Of a stretch of 64,000 nt of DNA, positions 26,449 through 35,408 are shown piece after piece. The stretch lies in NCBI GenBank assembly GCA_903919315.1, contig CAIXHP010000051.1:16166-80165 (forward strand). The letters are read 5' to 3'. Each line of letters starts with the position of its first letter. Within the stretch, counting starts at the first letter, position 1. Source of the stretch: an uncultured Pseudomonadota bacterium (lineage in GTDB: Bacteria > Pseudomonadota > Alphaproteobacteria > UBA9219). A program made the position numbers and the translations under genes. The notes under the pieces were generated by a model. That model was not told where the DNA came from, did not search any database, and was given only the letters and a program-made list of their open reading frames with translations.

Positions 26449-26967
26449 ATGACGGATTCTCTATTATCAGGACGTTCACAGTCGATTGAAACCGCCTTTG
26501 CAACCTGCGCGCGTGAATTGGGGTTGCCGCCGCTTCTCCTCGATCAGAACATCACCTACAACACGCGGTTGCGGTTGAGCGATGCGGGATTCGACTGTCT
26601 GACGGTCTCCCGAATCGGCTTGAGGAGTGCGCCGGACTGGGTTTTGTTGAAGCAGGCGCATGATTTAAGTCGTGTTCTCGTGACGCATGACAAGGATTTT
26701 GTGCGCAAAGCCGAGCTTATCGCCAGCAACAAAGCGGGCATCGTCGTTCTTCCGGCGGTCGGCCCGCGCCCGAAATTCGCGCCGCCCTTTGCCGCGTACG
26801 CCCTCGACCATTTTATGTATCAACTGGGTCGTGGAAACGTGACCTGGCCGCGTTTGCTCGCTCATTATGGCCGGGACGGCGAACTCAAGCTGTTCCGCGT
26901 CAACGCGGGGACAGGCGAACTCCATCTCCGCAGAAGCACACCCTATATGAAAGGCCCGAACCCTTAA
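26449..26967 (+). CDS. DUF5615-type PIN-like protein (orphan)
   Basis: The 172-residue protein has a PIN-like nuclease fold of the DUF5615/Mut7-C kind. Visible motifs are PLLLDQNI (Asp32), LSDAGFDCLTV, SAPDWVLLKQA (Asp63) and VLVTHDKDF (Asp81, Asp83), which place acidic residues as in metal-dependent PIN ribonucleases. DUF5615 proteins are often toxins paired with DUF433 antitoxins, but no partner gene lies on either side. The ATG at 26449 is chosen because the upstream extension to 26185 runs antisense over the YejA-like gene. Nuclease activity is inferred. Confidence 0.7.
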   Translation: MTDSLLSGRSQSIETAFATCARELGLPPLLLDQNITYNTRLRLSDAGFDCLTVSRIGLRSAPDWVLLKQAHDLSRVLVTHDKDFVRKAELIASNKAGIVVLPAVGPRPKFAPPFAAYALDHFMYQLGRGNVTWPRLLAHYGRDGELKLFRVNAGTGELHLRRSTPYMKGPNP

Positions 26968-26994
26968 TCGTCGTCGGCGCAAGCTTTCGGTCAA

Positions 26995-28260
26995 TCAATG
27001 CTCCGCCATCCATTTGATCAGCGGCAGCCACACCTCGCGGGGTGCCCTGCTGCTGGCGAGAAGCCCGATATGGCCCATCATCGGCTCGTGCAGCGTCGCG
27101 CCGTGCAAGAGCCGCGCGAGGGGCAGGGCGGAATCCGGCGGCACGATCTTGTCGCGGCCCGGCACCAGAACATACGATGGAATGTTGAGCTTCTGCGGAT
27201 CAATCACTTGGCCGTCGATTTTCCAGCGCAGCGTTGCCGTGCGGTTTTCGCCGTACCACTCCCTCAAACATGTGCGGGCGACGGGCGCGGTGAGCGGCAC
27301 GCCGTCGTTCAGCCAGTCTTCCGTCAGCACAAAGCGCCGCGCTTCGGGGCTGGCGGGGTCAAAGGTGGCAAAGCGCGTGAATTTCCGCGCCGCGTGCATC
27401 GGTTGAAACGCCGCGAACAAATGTTGGATCACAGAGACCGGAAGACAGCCCAACTCGCGCAGGAACGGCTCAACCTTGTCGGCCACCTCGCAGAAAACGT
27501 CGCCATCGCCAAAGTCCCACGGTGTTGCCATGAGCGCGAGCGACCGCGCCTTTTCCGGCCACAGAGCCGCCAAGGCCAACGCCAACAGTCCCCCCATGCA
27601 ATAACCGAGAATATGCACATCGCCCCGGCGCGAGGCGGGAGCGTCCTGACTCGTCACGAAATCCACGATGGGGAGCAGGCGCTGCATGACGTAATCCGCA
27701 ACCCTGAAATCGCGCTCGTCGTCGCCGGGCGCGTCCCAGTCCACCACGAGAGGCCGCAGTCCCACCGAGGCCATGAGGCGCAACAGCGAGTGATCGGCAT
27801 CGAGGTCGAGAATATCAAAACGGTTGATGAGCGACGGAATGACCAGAATCACGGTCCCGCCCGCCGGGTTATAGTCGCGCAGCTTGGTCGTGCCGCTCTG
27901 CCAAATGACGGGCGCTTCCGGCGCGTCGCGGCGCACGGGGCTTTGGTGATAGGTGCGAAGACCCGTGACGAACCGCTGCGCGCGCGCGATGGCTTCGTCA
28001 GCGATGGCCTGTCGTAGATTTTCCGCCTGTTCGGGATCCTGAAGGCTTGCGCGTTCGCGGCTGAGCCTCGCCGCCAGCGGTTGCAGCGTCGTGGGCAGGT
28101 GGGGTGGCCACACGGGACTTGAGTTCAGCAACTTGTCGCTCAAGCTCGGCCAGATGAGCGGTAAGCTCAGCCAAGCTCCCATCGCCAGCGGCAGTTGGCG
28201 CGCTGTTTCGGTTTGCAGTCTTTTGATTATCTTGAACTCCGTCCGTTCCATGCGACCCAT
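26995..28260 (-). CDS. PhaC-like polyhydroxyalkanoate synthase (short form)
   Basis: The 421-residue protein is an alpha/beta hydrolase of the PHA synthase family, which polymerises hydroxyacyl-CoA. The lipase-like box GYCMGG carries the catalytic Cys221; VPGRDKIVPP and MMGHIGLL supply the Asp and His. VIPSLINRFDILDL and RPLVVDWDAPG are also family-typical. It is shorter than class I synthases (about 580 residues) and closer in size to class III PhaC, which works with a PhaE subunit. It faces phaR across a divergent region. Its first 88 codons overlap, in another frame on the same strand, a small upstream gene. Confidence 0.82.
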   Translation of the reverse strand: MGRMERTEFKIIKRLQTETARQLPLAMGAWLSLPLIWPSLSDKLLNSSPVWPPHLPTTLQPLAARLSRERASLQDPEQAENLRQAIADEAIARAQRFVTGLRTYHQSPVRRDAPEAPVIWQSGTTKLRDYNPAGGTVILVIPSLINRFDILDLDADHSLLRLMASVGLRPLVVDWDAPGDDERDFRVADYVMQRLLPIVDFVTSQDAPASRRGDVHILGYCMGGLLALALAALWPEKARSLALMATPWDFGDGDVFCEVADKVEPFLRELGCLPVSVIQHLFAAFQPMHAARKFTRFATFDPASPEARRFVLTEDWLNDGVPLTAPVARTCLREWYGENRTATLRWKIDGQVIDPQKLNIPSYVLVPGRDKIVPPDSALPLARLLHGATLHEPMMGHIGLLASSRAPREVWLPLIKWMAEH

Positions 28261-28441
28261 GTTGCATCATGGCTGTCCATTCGGCAAACATCTGGCTCAT
28301 CGGAGCCACCATCCGCGCCAGATCGGCCTTCGCCTTGGGATCGGTGGCATAGGAGCCGAGGTGTTCCTGCCACAAATCGAGCGCGTCTTGCGCCAGCGTC
28401 GTCCATTCCGGAGGCTGCGGTGGTTGTTGTTTTGTCGCCAT
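27998..28441 (-). CDS. Possible PhaE-like/phasin-like small protein overlapping phaC-like gene
   Basis: The 147-residue product has an N-terminal helical stretch (TTLAQDALDLWQEHLGSYA, then SQMFAEWTAMMQHG), a heptad-like coiled coil (SLAELTAHLAELERQVAELK, residues 89-108) and a basic Gly/Ser/Thr tail. Amphipathic helices plus a coiled coil fit PHA synthase accessory subunits or phasins, and the position before the phaC-like gene supports that. The start is the ATG at 28441. The last 263 bases run through the 5' end of the phaC-like gene in a different frame. Either the two are truly overlapping or one is shorter than drawn; the N-terminal half, outside the overlap, is the safer part. Confidence 0.55.
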   Translation of the reverse strand: MATKQQPPQPPEWTTLAQDALDLWQEHLGSYATDPKAKADLARMVAPMSQMFAEWTAMMQHGSHGTDGVQDNQKTANRNSAPTAAGDGSLAELTAHLAELERQVAELKSRVATPPAHDAATAGGEAQPRTRKPSGSRTGGKSTTGHR

Positions 28442-28636
28442 GCGCCGAATTAAGCACAATCGATTGCGCTGCGCCAGAGGTCGCGCGACGAAATCCGTGA
28501 TCTGTGGCGGCGAAAAGACCGCGAAAAAAATCTGTGCGCGCGGTTGCGAATTCAGCTTGAGTTTTTGCCTGCGTGCGATCAATATTAACCTTGCTTACTT
28601 TTCTCGCATGGAAGCCACAGGATCGGGAACATTGCC

Positions 28637-29602
28637 ATGAACGACGCCTCTGCCAAGCCCACGGTCACCATCAAGAAATACGCCAACCGCCGCCTTTACA
28701 ACACCGCGACCAGCTCATACGTGACGCTGGAGAATCTGTCGGTGATGGTCAAAGAGGGCACCGAATTCAACGTTTACGATGCCAAAACCGGCGAAGACCT
28801 GACCCGTTCCGTCCTGACGCAGATCATCGTCGAGGAAGAGGGCAAATCCGGCCAGCAAAACCTGCTGCCCATCAGCTTTTTGCGCCAGTTGATCGGCTTT
28901 TACGGCGACAATATGCAGTGGATGGTGCCGAAATACCTCGAACAAAGCATGGACGCGCTTTCCAAGAACCAAGACCAGATGCGCGGCTATCTGCAATCCA
29001 CGTTCGGCCACATGTTCCCCTTTGGCACCACGCTGGAGGAGATGGGCAAGCAAAATCTGTCGATGTTCGAACGCACCATGCGCCTGTTCGCGCCGTTCGC
29101 GGCGATTGACGGCGCGACCGACAACGGTGCCACGACCGCCACGGGTGCGGACAGCGACGCTGCGGCAACCGCCGATGGCGCTCCTGCCCCCACGACGGAT
29201 ACAGCCACAACAACCAAGGCCGCAACGCCCATGACCGCGACCGAAGAAGCGCGGGCAACGGCGGCGGCAGCGGCGGTTTCCGCCTTGGCCTCCGTCACGA
29301 ACATCAACCGTCGTCTTGAATCCGTGGCTCCGGCGGTGTCGGCGGCGATCATGAGCGAAGAAGCGGCGGCTCCGGCCTACGCTTCGGGCGGCGGCGCGGC
29401 GACCCCCGTCTATGCCTCCACAACGTCTGCTAGCTCCGCAGCCTCGTCCTATGGCAGCAGCAGCGCGACGTCCGCGCCGATGTCCATGCCGATGGCCAAC
29501 GTGCAAAACACCATGTCGAGCGCTCCCAGCGCCGACGACATGCAGCAAAAAATCGCCAATCTGCAACGCCAACTGGCCGAGCTGGCAAAAAACCGGGGCT
29601 GA
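28637..29602 (+). CDS. phaR: Polyhydroxyalkanoate synthesis repressor PhaR
   Basis: PhaR represses phasin and PHA genes and senses polymer by binding it. Residues 10-120 contain the PHB accumulation regulator DNA-binding domain (TIKKYANRRLYNTATSSYVT, then LTRSVLTQIIVEEE) and the following helical domain (LLPISFLRQLIGFYGDNMQW). From about residue 155 to 300 the protein is low-complexity Ala/Thr/Ser/Gly, then ends in a short coiled coil (QQKIANLQRQLAELAKNRG). At 321 residues it is longer than many PhaR proteins (about 190) because of that linker. It is divergent from the small PHA gene and phaC-like gene, with a 195-bp shared control region. Confidence 0.93.
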   Translation: MNDASAKPTVTIKKYANRRLYNTATSSYVTLENLSVMVKEGTEFNVYDAKTGEDLTRSVLTQIIVEEEGKSGQQNLLPISFLRQLIGFYGDNMQWMVPKYLEQSMDALSKNQDQMRGYLQSTFGHMFPFGTTLEEMGKQNLSMFERTMRLFAPFAAIDGATDNGATTATGADSDAAATADGAPAPTTDTATTTKAATPMTATEEARATAAAAAVSALASVTNINRRLESVAPAVSAAIMSEEAAAPAYASGGGAATPVYASTTSASSAASSYGSSSATSAPMSMPMANVQNTMSSAPSADDMQQKIANLQRQLAELAKNRG

Positions 29603-29621
29603 TTTCAATCCCCTCCCATCG

Positions 29622-29652
29622 CAATCGCGCGGAACCCCTGTCCGCGCGATTG
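29622..29652. terminator. Hairpin after phaR
   Basis: CAATCGCGCGGA at 29622-29633 pairs perfectly with TCCGCGCGATTG at 29641-29652, giving a 12-bp stem and seven-base loop followed by TCGTTT. It is a likely transcription terminator, though the T run is short. Confidence 0.6.
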
Positions 29653-29680
29653 TCGTTTGAGCAGCCCGCCACACACACCC

Positions 29681-29771
29681 GCGTCATTTCCGCGAAAGCG
29701 GAAATCCATCTCCTGTCCGTGACGCGGGCGCTGCGTTCGGAGGCTTGGGCGCTCAAGGCAACGCCGGGTGA
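29681..29771. repeat. Repeat family 2, first copy
   Basis: It starts with GCGTCATTTCCGCGAAAGCG and runs through CTGTCCGTGACGCGGGCGCT to CAACGCCGGGTGA. The same sequence recurs at 29801 with two or three changes. This copy lacks the closing inverted arm. Apart from these repeats and the phaR hairpin, 29603-30070 shows no gene and no riboswitch I recognise before ahcY. Confidence 0.85.
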
Positions 29772-29800
29772 GGCAAGACAAAGCTCGCCATAACCACCAG

Positions 29801-29917
29801 CGTCATTTCCGCGAAGGCGGAAATCCATCTCCTGTCCGTGACGCGGGCGCTGCGTTCGGAGACTTGGGCGCTCAAGGCAACGCCGGGTGATGGATTTCCG
29901 CCTTCGCGGAAATGACG
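29801..29917. repeat. Repeat family 2, second copy with both arms
   Basis: The left arm CGTCATTTCCGCGAAGGCGG and the right arm CCGCCTTCGCGGAAATGACG are exact inverted repeats, with a middle part identical to the first copy apart from a base change. The arms are variants of the repeat inserted in addA at 41278-41383 (TTTCC in place of CCCCG). Confidence 0.88.
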
Positions 29918-30070
29918 CGGGGGGAGTGGCTACCCCGTTATCCCCTTGAATAAAACCGCATTCCGCCCCTCGCGGGCAGGGCGCGGGCGGGAGATTTCGA
30001 TTCCCCTTTGGCAGGGAATGCTCTAGGTTGCCCGAACTCTTTTCCTCCTCCCATCCCCGCCGAGGTTTCC

Positions 30071-31372
30071 ATGTCGCACGCCGCTTCCCACGATTTCAAA
30101 GTCAAGGATCAAAGCCTCGCCGCTTGGGGCCGCAAGGAAATCACGATCGCGGAAATCGAGATGCCCGGCCTGATGGCCCTCCGCGCGGAATACGGCAAGG
30201 CGCAGCCGTTGAAAGGCGCGCGAATCGTCGGCTGTCTGCACATGACGATCCAGACGGCGGTTCTGATCGAAACCCTGATCGCGCTGGGCGCGTCGGTGCG
30301 TTGGTCGTCGTGCAACATTTTCTCGACGCAGGATCACGCGGCGGCGGCCATCGCGGCGGCGGGCGTGCCCGTGTTCGCATGGAAAGGCCTGACCGAAGAC
30401 GAATATTGGTGGTGCATCGAACAGACCTTGTCCGGCCCCGACGGCTGGAAGCCCAACATGCTGCTCGACGACGGCGGCGACCTGACGCGTCTGGTGCATG
30501 AAAAGCATGCCGACCTTCTCGCGGATATTCGCGGCGTGTCCGAAGAAACCACGACCGGCGTGCATCGCCTCTATGACATGATGAAGGCGGGAACGTTGAA
30601 GATTCCGGCGTTCAACGTCAACGACAGCGTGACGAAATCAAAGTTCGACAATCTGTACGGTTGCCGCGAAAGCCTCGTGGACGGCATCCGCCGCGCCACC
30701 GACGTGATGATGGCGGGCAAAGTCGCGGTGGTGTGCGGCTATGGCGACGTGGGCAAAGGCTCCGCCGCCAGCCTCCGCAACGCCGGAGCGCGCGTCCTCG
30801 TGACGGAAATCGACCCCATCAACGCGCTGCAGGCCTCGATGGAAGGCTACGAAGTCGTGACGATGGAAACGGCGGCCCCGCGCGGCGACATTTTCGTGAC
30901 GGCGACCGGCAACGTCGATGTCATTACGCTCGATCACATGCGCGCGATGAAAGACCGCGCCATCGTTTGCAACATCGGTCACTTTGATTCGGAAATCCAG
31001 ATCGACGCGCTGCGCAATTACACATGGGACGAAGTCAAACCGCAGGTGGACGAAGTGGTGTTCCCCGACGGCAAGCGCCTGATCGTCCTCGCCAAGGGCC
31101 GTCTGGTCAACCTCGGCTGCGCGACGGGCCACCCCAGCTTTGTGATGAGCGCGTCCTTCACCAACCAGACGTTGGCGCAGATCGAACTGTGGACGCATCC
31201 GGGCCAGTACGAGCGCAAGGTCTACACGCTGCCCAAACACCTCGACGAAAAAGTGGCGCGCCTGCATCTCGCCAAGCTCGGCGTTCAGTTGACGCAGTTG
31301 AGCGCGAAACAGGCCGACTACCTCGGCGTAACCATCGCCGGACCGTACAAGCCCGACCACTACAGGTATTAA
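30071..31372 (+). CDS. ahcY: Adenosylhomocysteinase
   Basis: AhcY hydrolyses S-adenosylhomocysteine to adenosine and homocysteine using bound NAD, relieving inhibition of methyltransferases such as CcrM. The 433-residue protein has the Rossmann segment [59 protein letters not shown] and the C-terminal KPDHYRY. The ATG at 30071 gives the family N-terminus; the frame extends to 30008 without similarity. It is followed in the same direction by divL after 118 bases. Confidence 0.97.
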   Translation: MSHAASHDFKVKDQSLAAWGRKEITIAEIEMPGLMALRAEYGKAQPLKGARIVGCLHMTIQTAVLIETLIALGASVRWSSCNIFSTQDHAAAAIAAAGVPVFAWKGLTEDEYWWCIEQTLSGPDGWKPNMLLDDGGDLTRLVHEKHADLLADIRGVSEETTTGVHRLYDMMKAGTLKIPAFNVNDSVTKSKFDNLYGCRESLVDGIRRATDVMMAGKVAVVCGYGDVGKGSAASLRNAGARVLVTEIDPINALQASMEGYEVVTMETAAPRGDIFVTATGNVDVITLDHMRAMKDRAIVCNIGHFDSEIQIDALRNYTWDEVKPQVDEVVFPDGKRLIVLAKGRLVNLGCATGHPSFVMSASFTNQTLAQIELWTHPGQYERKVYTLPKHLDEKVARLHLAKLGVQLTQLSAKQADYLGVTIAGPYKPDHYRY

Positions 31373-31490
31373 GGCGGCAGGAATTAACCATTTCCTTGCG
31401 GGGCAAGATGGCCTATTTAGGTCGTCTCCCGCCGAGGCTCGCGCAAAGCGGGAAACAGTCTGATTTTGGGAAGGCCTCGCTCGTTTCGTC

Positions 31491-33986
31491 ATGTTGCACC
31501 GTTTGCCCACCAAAGCCCCCGTCATCGCCGCCGCCACGGCTGTCGTCGCCATCGCTTTGGTGTTCGGCGGCGTGAAGGCCGGACTCGAAGCCAGCCAATT
31601 GGCGCTGGGCGTTTTGTCCGTGCTGACGCTGGTATTGGGTTGGCGCACATGGATGCTCAGCCGCGCCCAGCAACAGCGCGAACGCCACATGCGCCAGATG
31701 CGCTTCATCGCCGACCGTTTCTTGGGCTTGGCGCGTACGCTGCCGGGCGGTTACTGCCTGTTCACGCAGCAAGGCGTGTTGCGCGAAGAATTGGGCGTCG
31801 CCGAACGCGTAGGGCTGGAGAAAATCGGTCACTTCGACGATCTGGTCGCCGCCGTCAAGGAAGGCCCGGAACTGGTCGAAAAATTCCGCAACCTTCAACG
31901 CATCGGCGAAGCCTTCACGTTGCAGGTCAAGGCCAACAACGATTTCGATCTGCAAGTGACGGGCCGCCGTTTCCGCATCGGGCGCGAAGGGCCGCAGGTC
32001 GACGTGTTGTGGTTCAGCGACAACCCCGCCGCCGCCCGTCAGGTCGAGCAGAAATCCGCCGCCTTGGCCGATGCCGAAGCGCGTATGCGCGCGACGCAGG
32101 CGATGCTTGACGCTCTTCCGTTCCCCATCTGGGGCCGTTCGCCCGATCTGCGTCTCGCGATGTGCAACGCGGCCTACGCCAAGGCCGTGGACGCTTCCGC
32201 AGCGGCGGTTCTGCAGGAACAACATGAACTCGTGTCGCAAACCGCGCACGGCGGCAACGGCCGAGCCTTGGCGGCCAGCGTGCTCAGCCGTGGCGAATCG
32301 CAGCGCGAGCGCCGCCACGTCATCATCAACGGCAAGCGCCGTTTGCTGGAAATCACCGAACTCCCCTTCCGCCCCGGCGTGCCGGACGGGCAGGGCAAGG
32401 ACGCGCCCGTGCAAGCCTTGCTCGGCTTTGCGGTTGATGTGACCGTGGAGGAGGAAAAGGAAACCGAACTGCAGCGCCATCTGGCCGCGCATCACGAAGT
32501 GATGGAGCATCTCGGCTCCGCCATCGCGATCTACGGCCCCGGCATGCGCCTTGAATTCTACAACCGCGCCTATCAACGGCTGTGGGAAGCGGATGAAGCC
32601 TTCCTCGACAGCAAGCCGACCTTTGGCGAAGTGCTGGAAGATTTGCGCACGCGCCGCCGCGCCCCGGAACAGGCCGATTTCCAGCGTTACAAGAAAGAGC
32701 GTCTGGCGCTGTTCACCTCGCTTTTGGAGCCGCGCGAAGATCAGATGCATCTGCCGGACGGCACCTCGCTGCGCATTCTGGCGGTGCCGCATCCCTTTGG
32801 CGGCCTGATGTTCGTGCATGAGGACGTGACCGACAAGCTGGCGATGGAATCCTCCTACAACACGTTGATCGCGGTGCAACGCGAAACGCTCGACAACCTT
32901 GCCGAAGGCATCGCCGTGTTCGGACAAGACGGCAAGCTGCGTCTGTTCAACCCCGCCTTTGCGCGGATATGGAAATTGCCGCACGATTATCTGGCGGGCG
33001 AACCCCACGTCGGCGAGCTTTTGGAGCATATGAAGCCGCTGTTCGACTTCGGCGACGACTGGAACGCGTTCAAGAGCGAAATGGTCGGTTACACCCTCGA
33101 CCGCCACCCGCGCACCGGGCGCATCGAACGCGCCGATCTGGCCGTGATCGAATTCCTGACCGTGCCGCTGCCCGACGGCGCGGTGCTGAACAGCTATCTC
33201 GACGTGAGCGATTCGGTTCGGATCGAGCAAGCGCTCCGCGCCAGCAACGCCGCGCTGGCGACGGCGGATCGCTTGAAATCGGACTTTGTCGCCAACGTGT
33301 CGTACCAATTGCGCACGCCGCTCAACACCATCACCGGCTTTGCCGAAATTTTGACCGAGCAGTATTTCGGCACGCTGAACGACCGCCAGCTCGAATACAC
33401 GCGCACCATCAAGGAGGCGAGCGAGAATCTGTCGCGCCTCATCAACGATGTCCTCGACCTCGCCACCATCGAAGCCGGGCGCATGTCGCTGGATCGCAAG
33501 CCCGTCGCGGTCGCCGACCTCCTCAACGCCGCCAAACAAATGACGGCGGAATGGGCGCGGCAGCAGGCGTTGGAAATCATTATCGACTGCCCGTCCGATC
33601 TGGGCCGCTTTGACGTGGACGAACACCGCATGAAGCAGGTGTTGTTCAACCTCATCAGCAACGCCATCAAATACACGCCCGAAGGCGGCCGCATCACGCT
33701 CGGCGGACGGCGGCAGGCCGAGTGGATCGTGTTGAGCGTGGCCGACACCGGCATCGGCATTCCCGAAGCCGACCGCGAACGCGTGTTCGGCAAATTCGAA
33801 CGCGCCAACCCGCAGGCGCGGCAGAGCGGCGCGGGTCTGGGCCTCAGCCTCGTGAAGAGCTTCGTCGAACTCCACGGCGGCCGCATTGAGATCACCAGCG
33901 ACATCGACAAGGGCACCTGCATCAGCTGCACCATCCCCGTTCATGCGTCGGCCGGGGAAGAGCCAAAGCGCCGTGTCGCCGAATAA
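31491..33986 (+). CDS. divL: DivL-like PAS sensor kinase with Tyr in place of the phospho-acceptor His
   Basis: The 831-residue membrane protein has two N-terminal membrane segments (about residues 9-27 and 36-54), several PAS-like domains through about residue 580, a HisKA dimerisation helix and an intact HATPase domain (N box FNLISNAIKYTPEGG, G1 VADTGIGIPE, G2 GAGLGLSLVK). The H-box reads FVANVSYQLRTPL, so Tyr605 replaces the histidine. Caulobacter DivL shows the same substitution and works as a non-canonical regulator of the CckA-CtrA pathway. The following tsaE gene overlaps it, an order I expect for alphaproteobacterial divL. Assignment as DivL rests on the tyrosine, architecture and context. 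Confidence 0.8.
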   Translation: MLHRLPTKAPVIAAATAVVAIALVFGGVKAGLEASQLALGVLSVLTLVLGWRTWMLSRAQQQRERHMRQMRFIADRFLGLARTLPGGYCLFTQQGVLREELGVAERVGLEKIGHFDDLVAAVKEGPELVEKFRNLQRIGEAFTLQVKANNDFDLQVTGRRFRIGREGPQVDVLWFSDNPAAARQVEQKSAALADAEARMRATQAMLDALPFPIWGRSPDLRLAMCNAAYAKAVDASAAAVLQEQHELVSQTAHGGNGRALAASVLSRGESQRERRHVIINGKRRLLEITELPFRPGVPDGQGKDAPVQALLGFAVDVTVEEEKETELQRHLAAHHEVMEHLGSAIAIYGPGMRLEFYNRAYQRLWEADEAFLDSKPTFGEVLEDLRTRRRAPEQADFQRYKKERLALFTSLLEPREDQMHLPDGTSLRILAVPHPFGGLMFVHEDVTDKLAMESSYNTLIAVQRETLDNLAEGIAVFGQDGKLRLFNPAFARIWKLPHDYLAGEPHVGELLEHMKPLFDFGDDWNAFKSEMVGYTLDRHPRTGRIERADLAVIEFLTVPLPDGAVLNSYLDVSDSVRIEQALRASNAALATADRLKSDFVANVSYQLRTPLNTITGFAEILTEQYFGTLNDRQLEYTRTIKEASENLSRLINDVLDLATIEAGRMSLDRKPVAVADLLNAAKQMTAEWARQQALEIIIDCPSDLGRFDVDEHRMKQVLFNLISNAIKYTPEGGRITLGGRRQAEWIVLSVADTGIGIPEADRERVFGKFERANPQARQSGAGLGLSLVKSFVELHGGRIEITSDIDKGTCISCTIPVHASAGEEPKRRVAE

Positions 33987-34434
33987 AATCGTCCCTCTGC
34001 CCGACCTCGCCGCGACCGAGGCGCTGGCGGCGCGACTCGCGCCGTTGCTGCGCGCGGGCGATGCCGTGACGTTGCAAGGCGATCTGGGCGCGGGTAAAAC
34101 GGCTTTGGCGCGGGCCTTGCTGCGTTCCTTGGGCGTGACCGGCGATGTTCCGAGTCCGACCTTTACCTTGGTGCAAAGCTACGACACGGCGCGGTTTCCG
34201 GTTTATCATTTCGACCTCTACCGCCTGAAACGCGGCGACGAGGTGGAGGAACTGGGCTGGGACGATGCCTTGGCCGAAGGTGTGGTGCTTGTCGAGTGGC
34301 CGGAACGCGCCGCCGCCTTTATGCCGCGTGACCGTCTGGCGCTGACACTGGACATGGACGCAAACGGCCAGCGCCGCGCGACGCTGGAGACGCATGGCGC
34401 ATGGATAGCGCGGGCAGGGGACGTGTGGCCATGA
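33973..34434 (+). CDS. tsaE: tRNA threonylcarbamoyladenosine biosynthesis ATPase TsaE
   Basis: TsaE is the small P-loop ATPase that works with TsaB and TsaD to make t6A at position 37 of ANN-decoding tRNAs. The 153-residue product has Walker A GDLGAGKTALARAL, VPSPTFTLVQSY, VYHFDLYRL and LVEWPERAAAFMP, all characteristic. The best start is the GTG at 33973, overlapping divL by 14 bases; an ATG at 33943 would add an unrelated leader. The stop overlaps amgK by four bases. The window also holds mtaB, which modifies t6A further. Confidence 0.93.
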   Translation: MSPNKIVPLPDLAATEALAARLAPLLRAGDAVTLQGDLGAGKTALARALLRSLGVTGDVPSPTFTLVQSYDTARFPVYHFDLYRLKRGDEVEELGWDDALAEGVVLVEWPERAAAFMPRDRLALTLDMDANGQRRATLETHGAWIARAGDVWP

Positions 34435-35408
34435 CCCCGTCCGTCGCCGCGTTTCTGGAACAGGCCGGATGGGCGCAGGCGCGGATAACGCCGATGCAAG
34501 CCGACTTCTCGCCGCGCCGTTACGCGCGGCTGGAACGCGCTGATGGCCGCCGCGCTATCCTGATGCAGGCCGCCGCCGACCAGAAAACGCCCGCCTTCGT
34601 CGCCATCGCCTGCCTGTTGCGCGATCTGGAACTTTCCGCCCCCGTCCTGTACGCGGCCGAGCCGGACAACGGCCTCGTTCTGATGGAGGATTTCGGCGAC
34701 CGCAACTTCGGCGCTTTGCTGGACGCGGGCGAAGACGCGTGGCCGCTTTACCGCCGCGCCACGGATGTGCTGGCGCATTTGCATCAAGCGTTTGACGCGG
34801 CGAACGCCATGCCTCTCCCGCTTTTCGACGCCGCGCTGTTCACGGCGCAGGCGGAATTGTTCCTTGATGCCTACATCCCTTTCGCCCAAAGCCGCGAAGC
34901 CACGCCGGGCGAGCGCGAAGGATTCCGCGCAGCATGGCTTGAGGCATTAAAGCCTTTGGACTCCCTGCCGCAAACGCTGCTGCTGCGCGATTATATGCCC
35001 GACAATCTGATGGACTTGCCGGAGCGTGAGGCTTGGCGCGGCGTCGGCGTGCTGGATTTTCAGGACGCGGGACGCGGCCCCATCGCCTATGACCTCGCCT
35101 CGCTGTGCGAGGCCGTGCGCCGCGACGGCGGCCCCGCGCTGCAGGAGGATGTCTTGGCGCAATATCACCGCCAAAATCCCGCCGTGGCTTTGCCGGACCT
35201 CCGCCGCGCCTGCCGCGTGCTGGCCGCGCAAAGACACACCCGCATCCTCGGCATCATCGCGCGTCTGGCGCAACAGGGACGGCGCGAAAAGCTGGCCCTC
35301 TTGCCCCGCGTCGGCGGTTATCTGGCGACGTTGTTGAAGGACGACGCGCTGCGCGATGTCGCAAAGATCATCGGAACGACAGAGTCGGCGTTTGCGACGC
35401 GACCTTGA
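34431..35408 (+). CDS. amgK: AmgK-type sugar kinase (aminoglycoside phosphotransferase fold)
   Basis: The 325-residue protein has the APH fold: VLMEDFGDRNFG, then the catalytic loop LLRDYMPDNLM and GVLDFQDAGRGPIAYDLAS with the metal-binding aspartate. AmgK phosphorylates N-acetylmuramate and N-acetylglucosamine at the anomeric carbon in peptidoglycan recycling, bypassing MurA and fosfomycin sensitivity. A MurU-like nucleotidyltransferase lies 1.4 kb downstream on the same strand, which supports the call. The catalytic loop has Leu-Arg-Asp where classical APH enzymes have His-x-Asp. Its start overlaps tsaE (ATGA). Two antisense genes now separate it from murU. Confidence 0.82.
   Translation: MTPSVAAFLEQAGWAQARITPMQADFSPRRYARLERADGRRAILMQAAADQKTPAFVAIACLLRDLELSAPVLYAAEPDNGLVLMEDFGDRNFGALLDAGEDAWPLYRRATDVLAHLHQAFDAANAMPLPLFDAALFTAQAELFLDAYIPFAQSREATPGEREGFRAAWLEALKPLDSLPQTLLLRDYMPDNLMDLPEREAWRGVGVLDFQDAGRGPIAYDLASLCEAVRRDGGPALQEDVLAQYHRQNPAVALPDLRRACRVLAAQRHTRILGIIARLAQQGRREKLALLPRVGGYLATLLKDDALRDVAKIIGTTESAFATRP

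Noticed and set aside
29918..30070. SAM/SAH riboswitch ahead of ahcY
   Set aside because: The leader contains a small hairpin near 30000 but I could not match any known SAH or SAM riboswitch core.
31413..33944. 843-codon open frame on the minus strand
   Set aside because: It is the complement of divL, whose kinase and PAS motifs are clear; no independent motif is present.
34971..35003. Loss of the catalytic histidine in AmgK as a sign of inactivation
   Set aside because: The LRDY...N loop with an intact DFQDA motif is otherwise well conserved, and I believe Leu at this position is common in alphaproteobacterial members, so inactivity is not supported.
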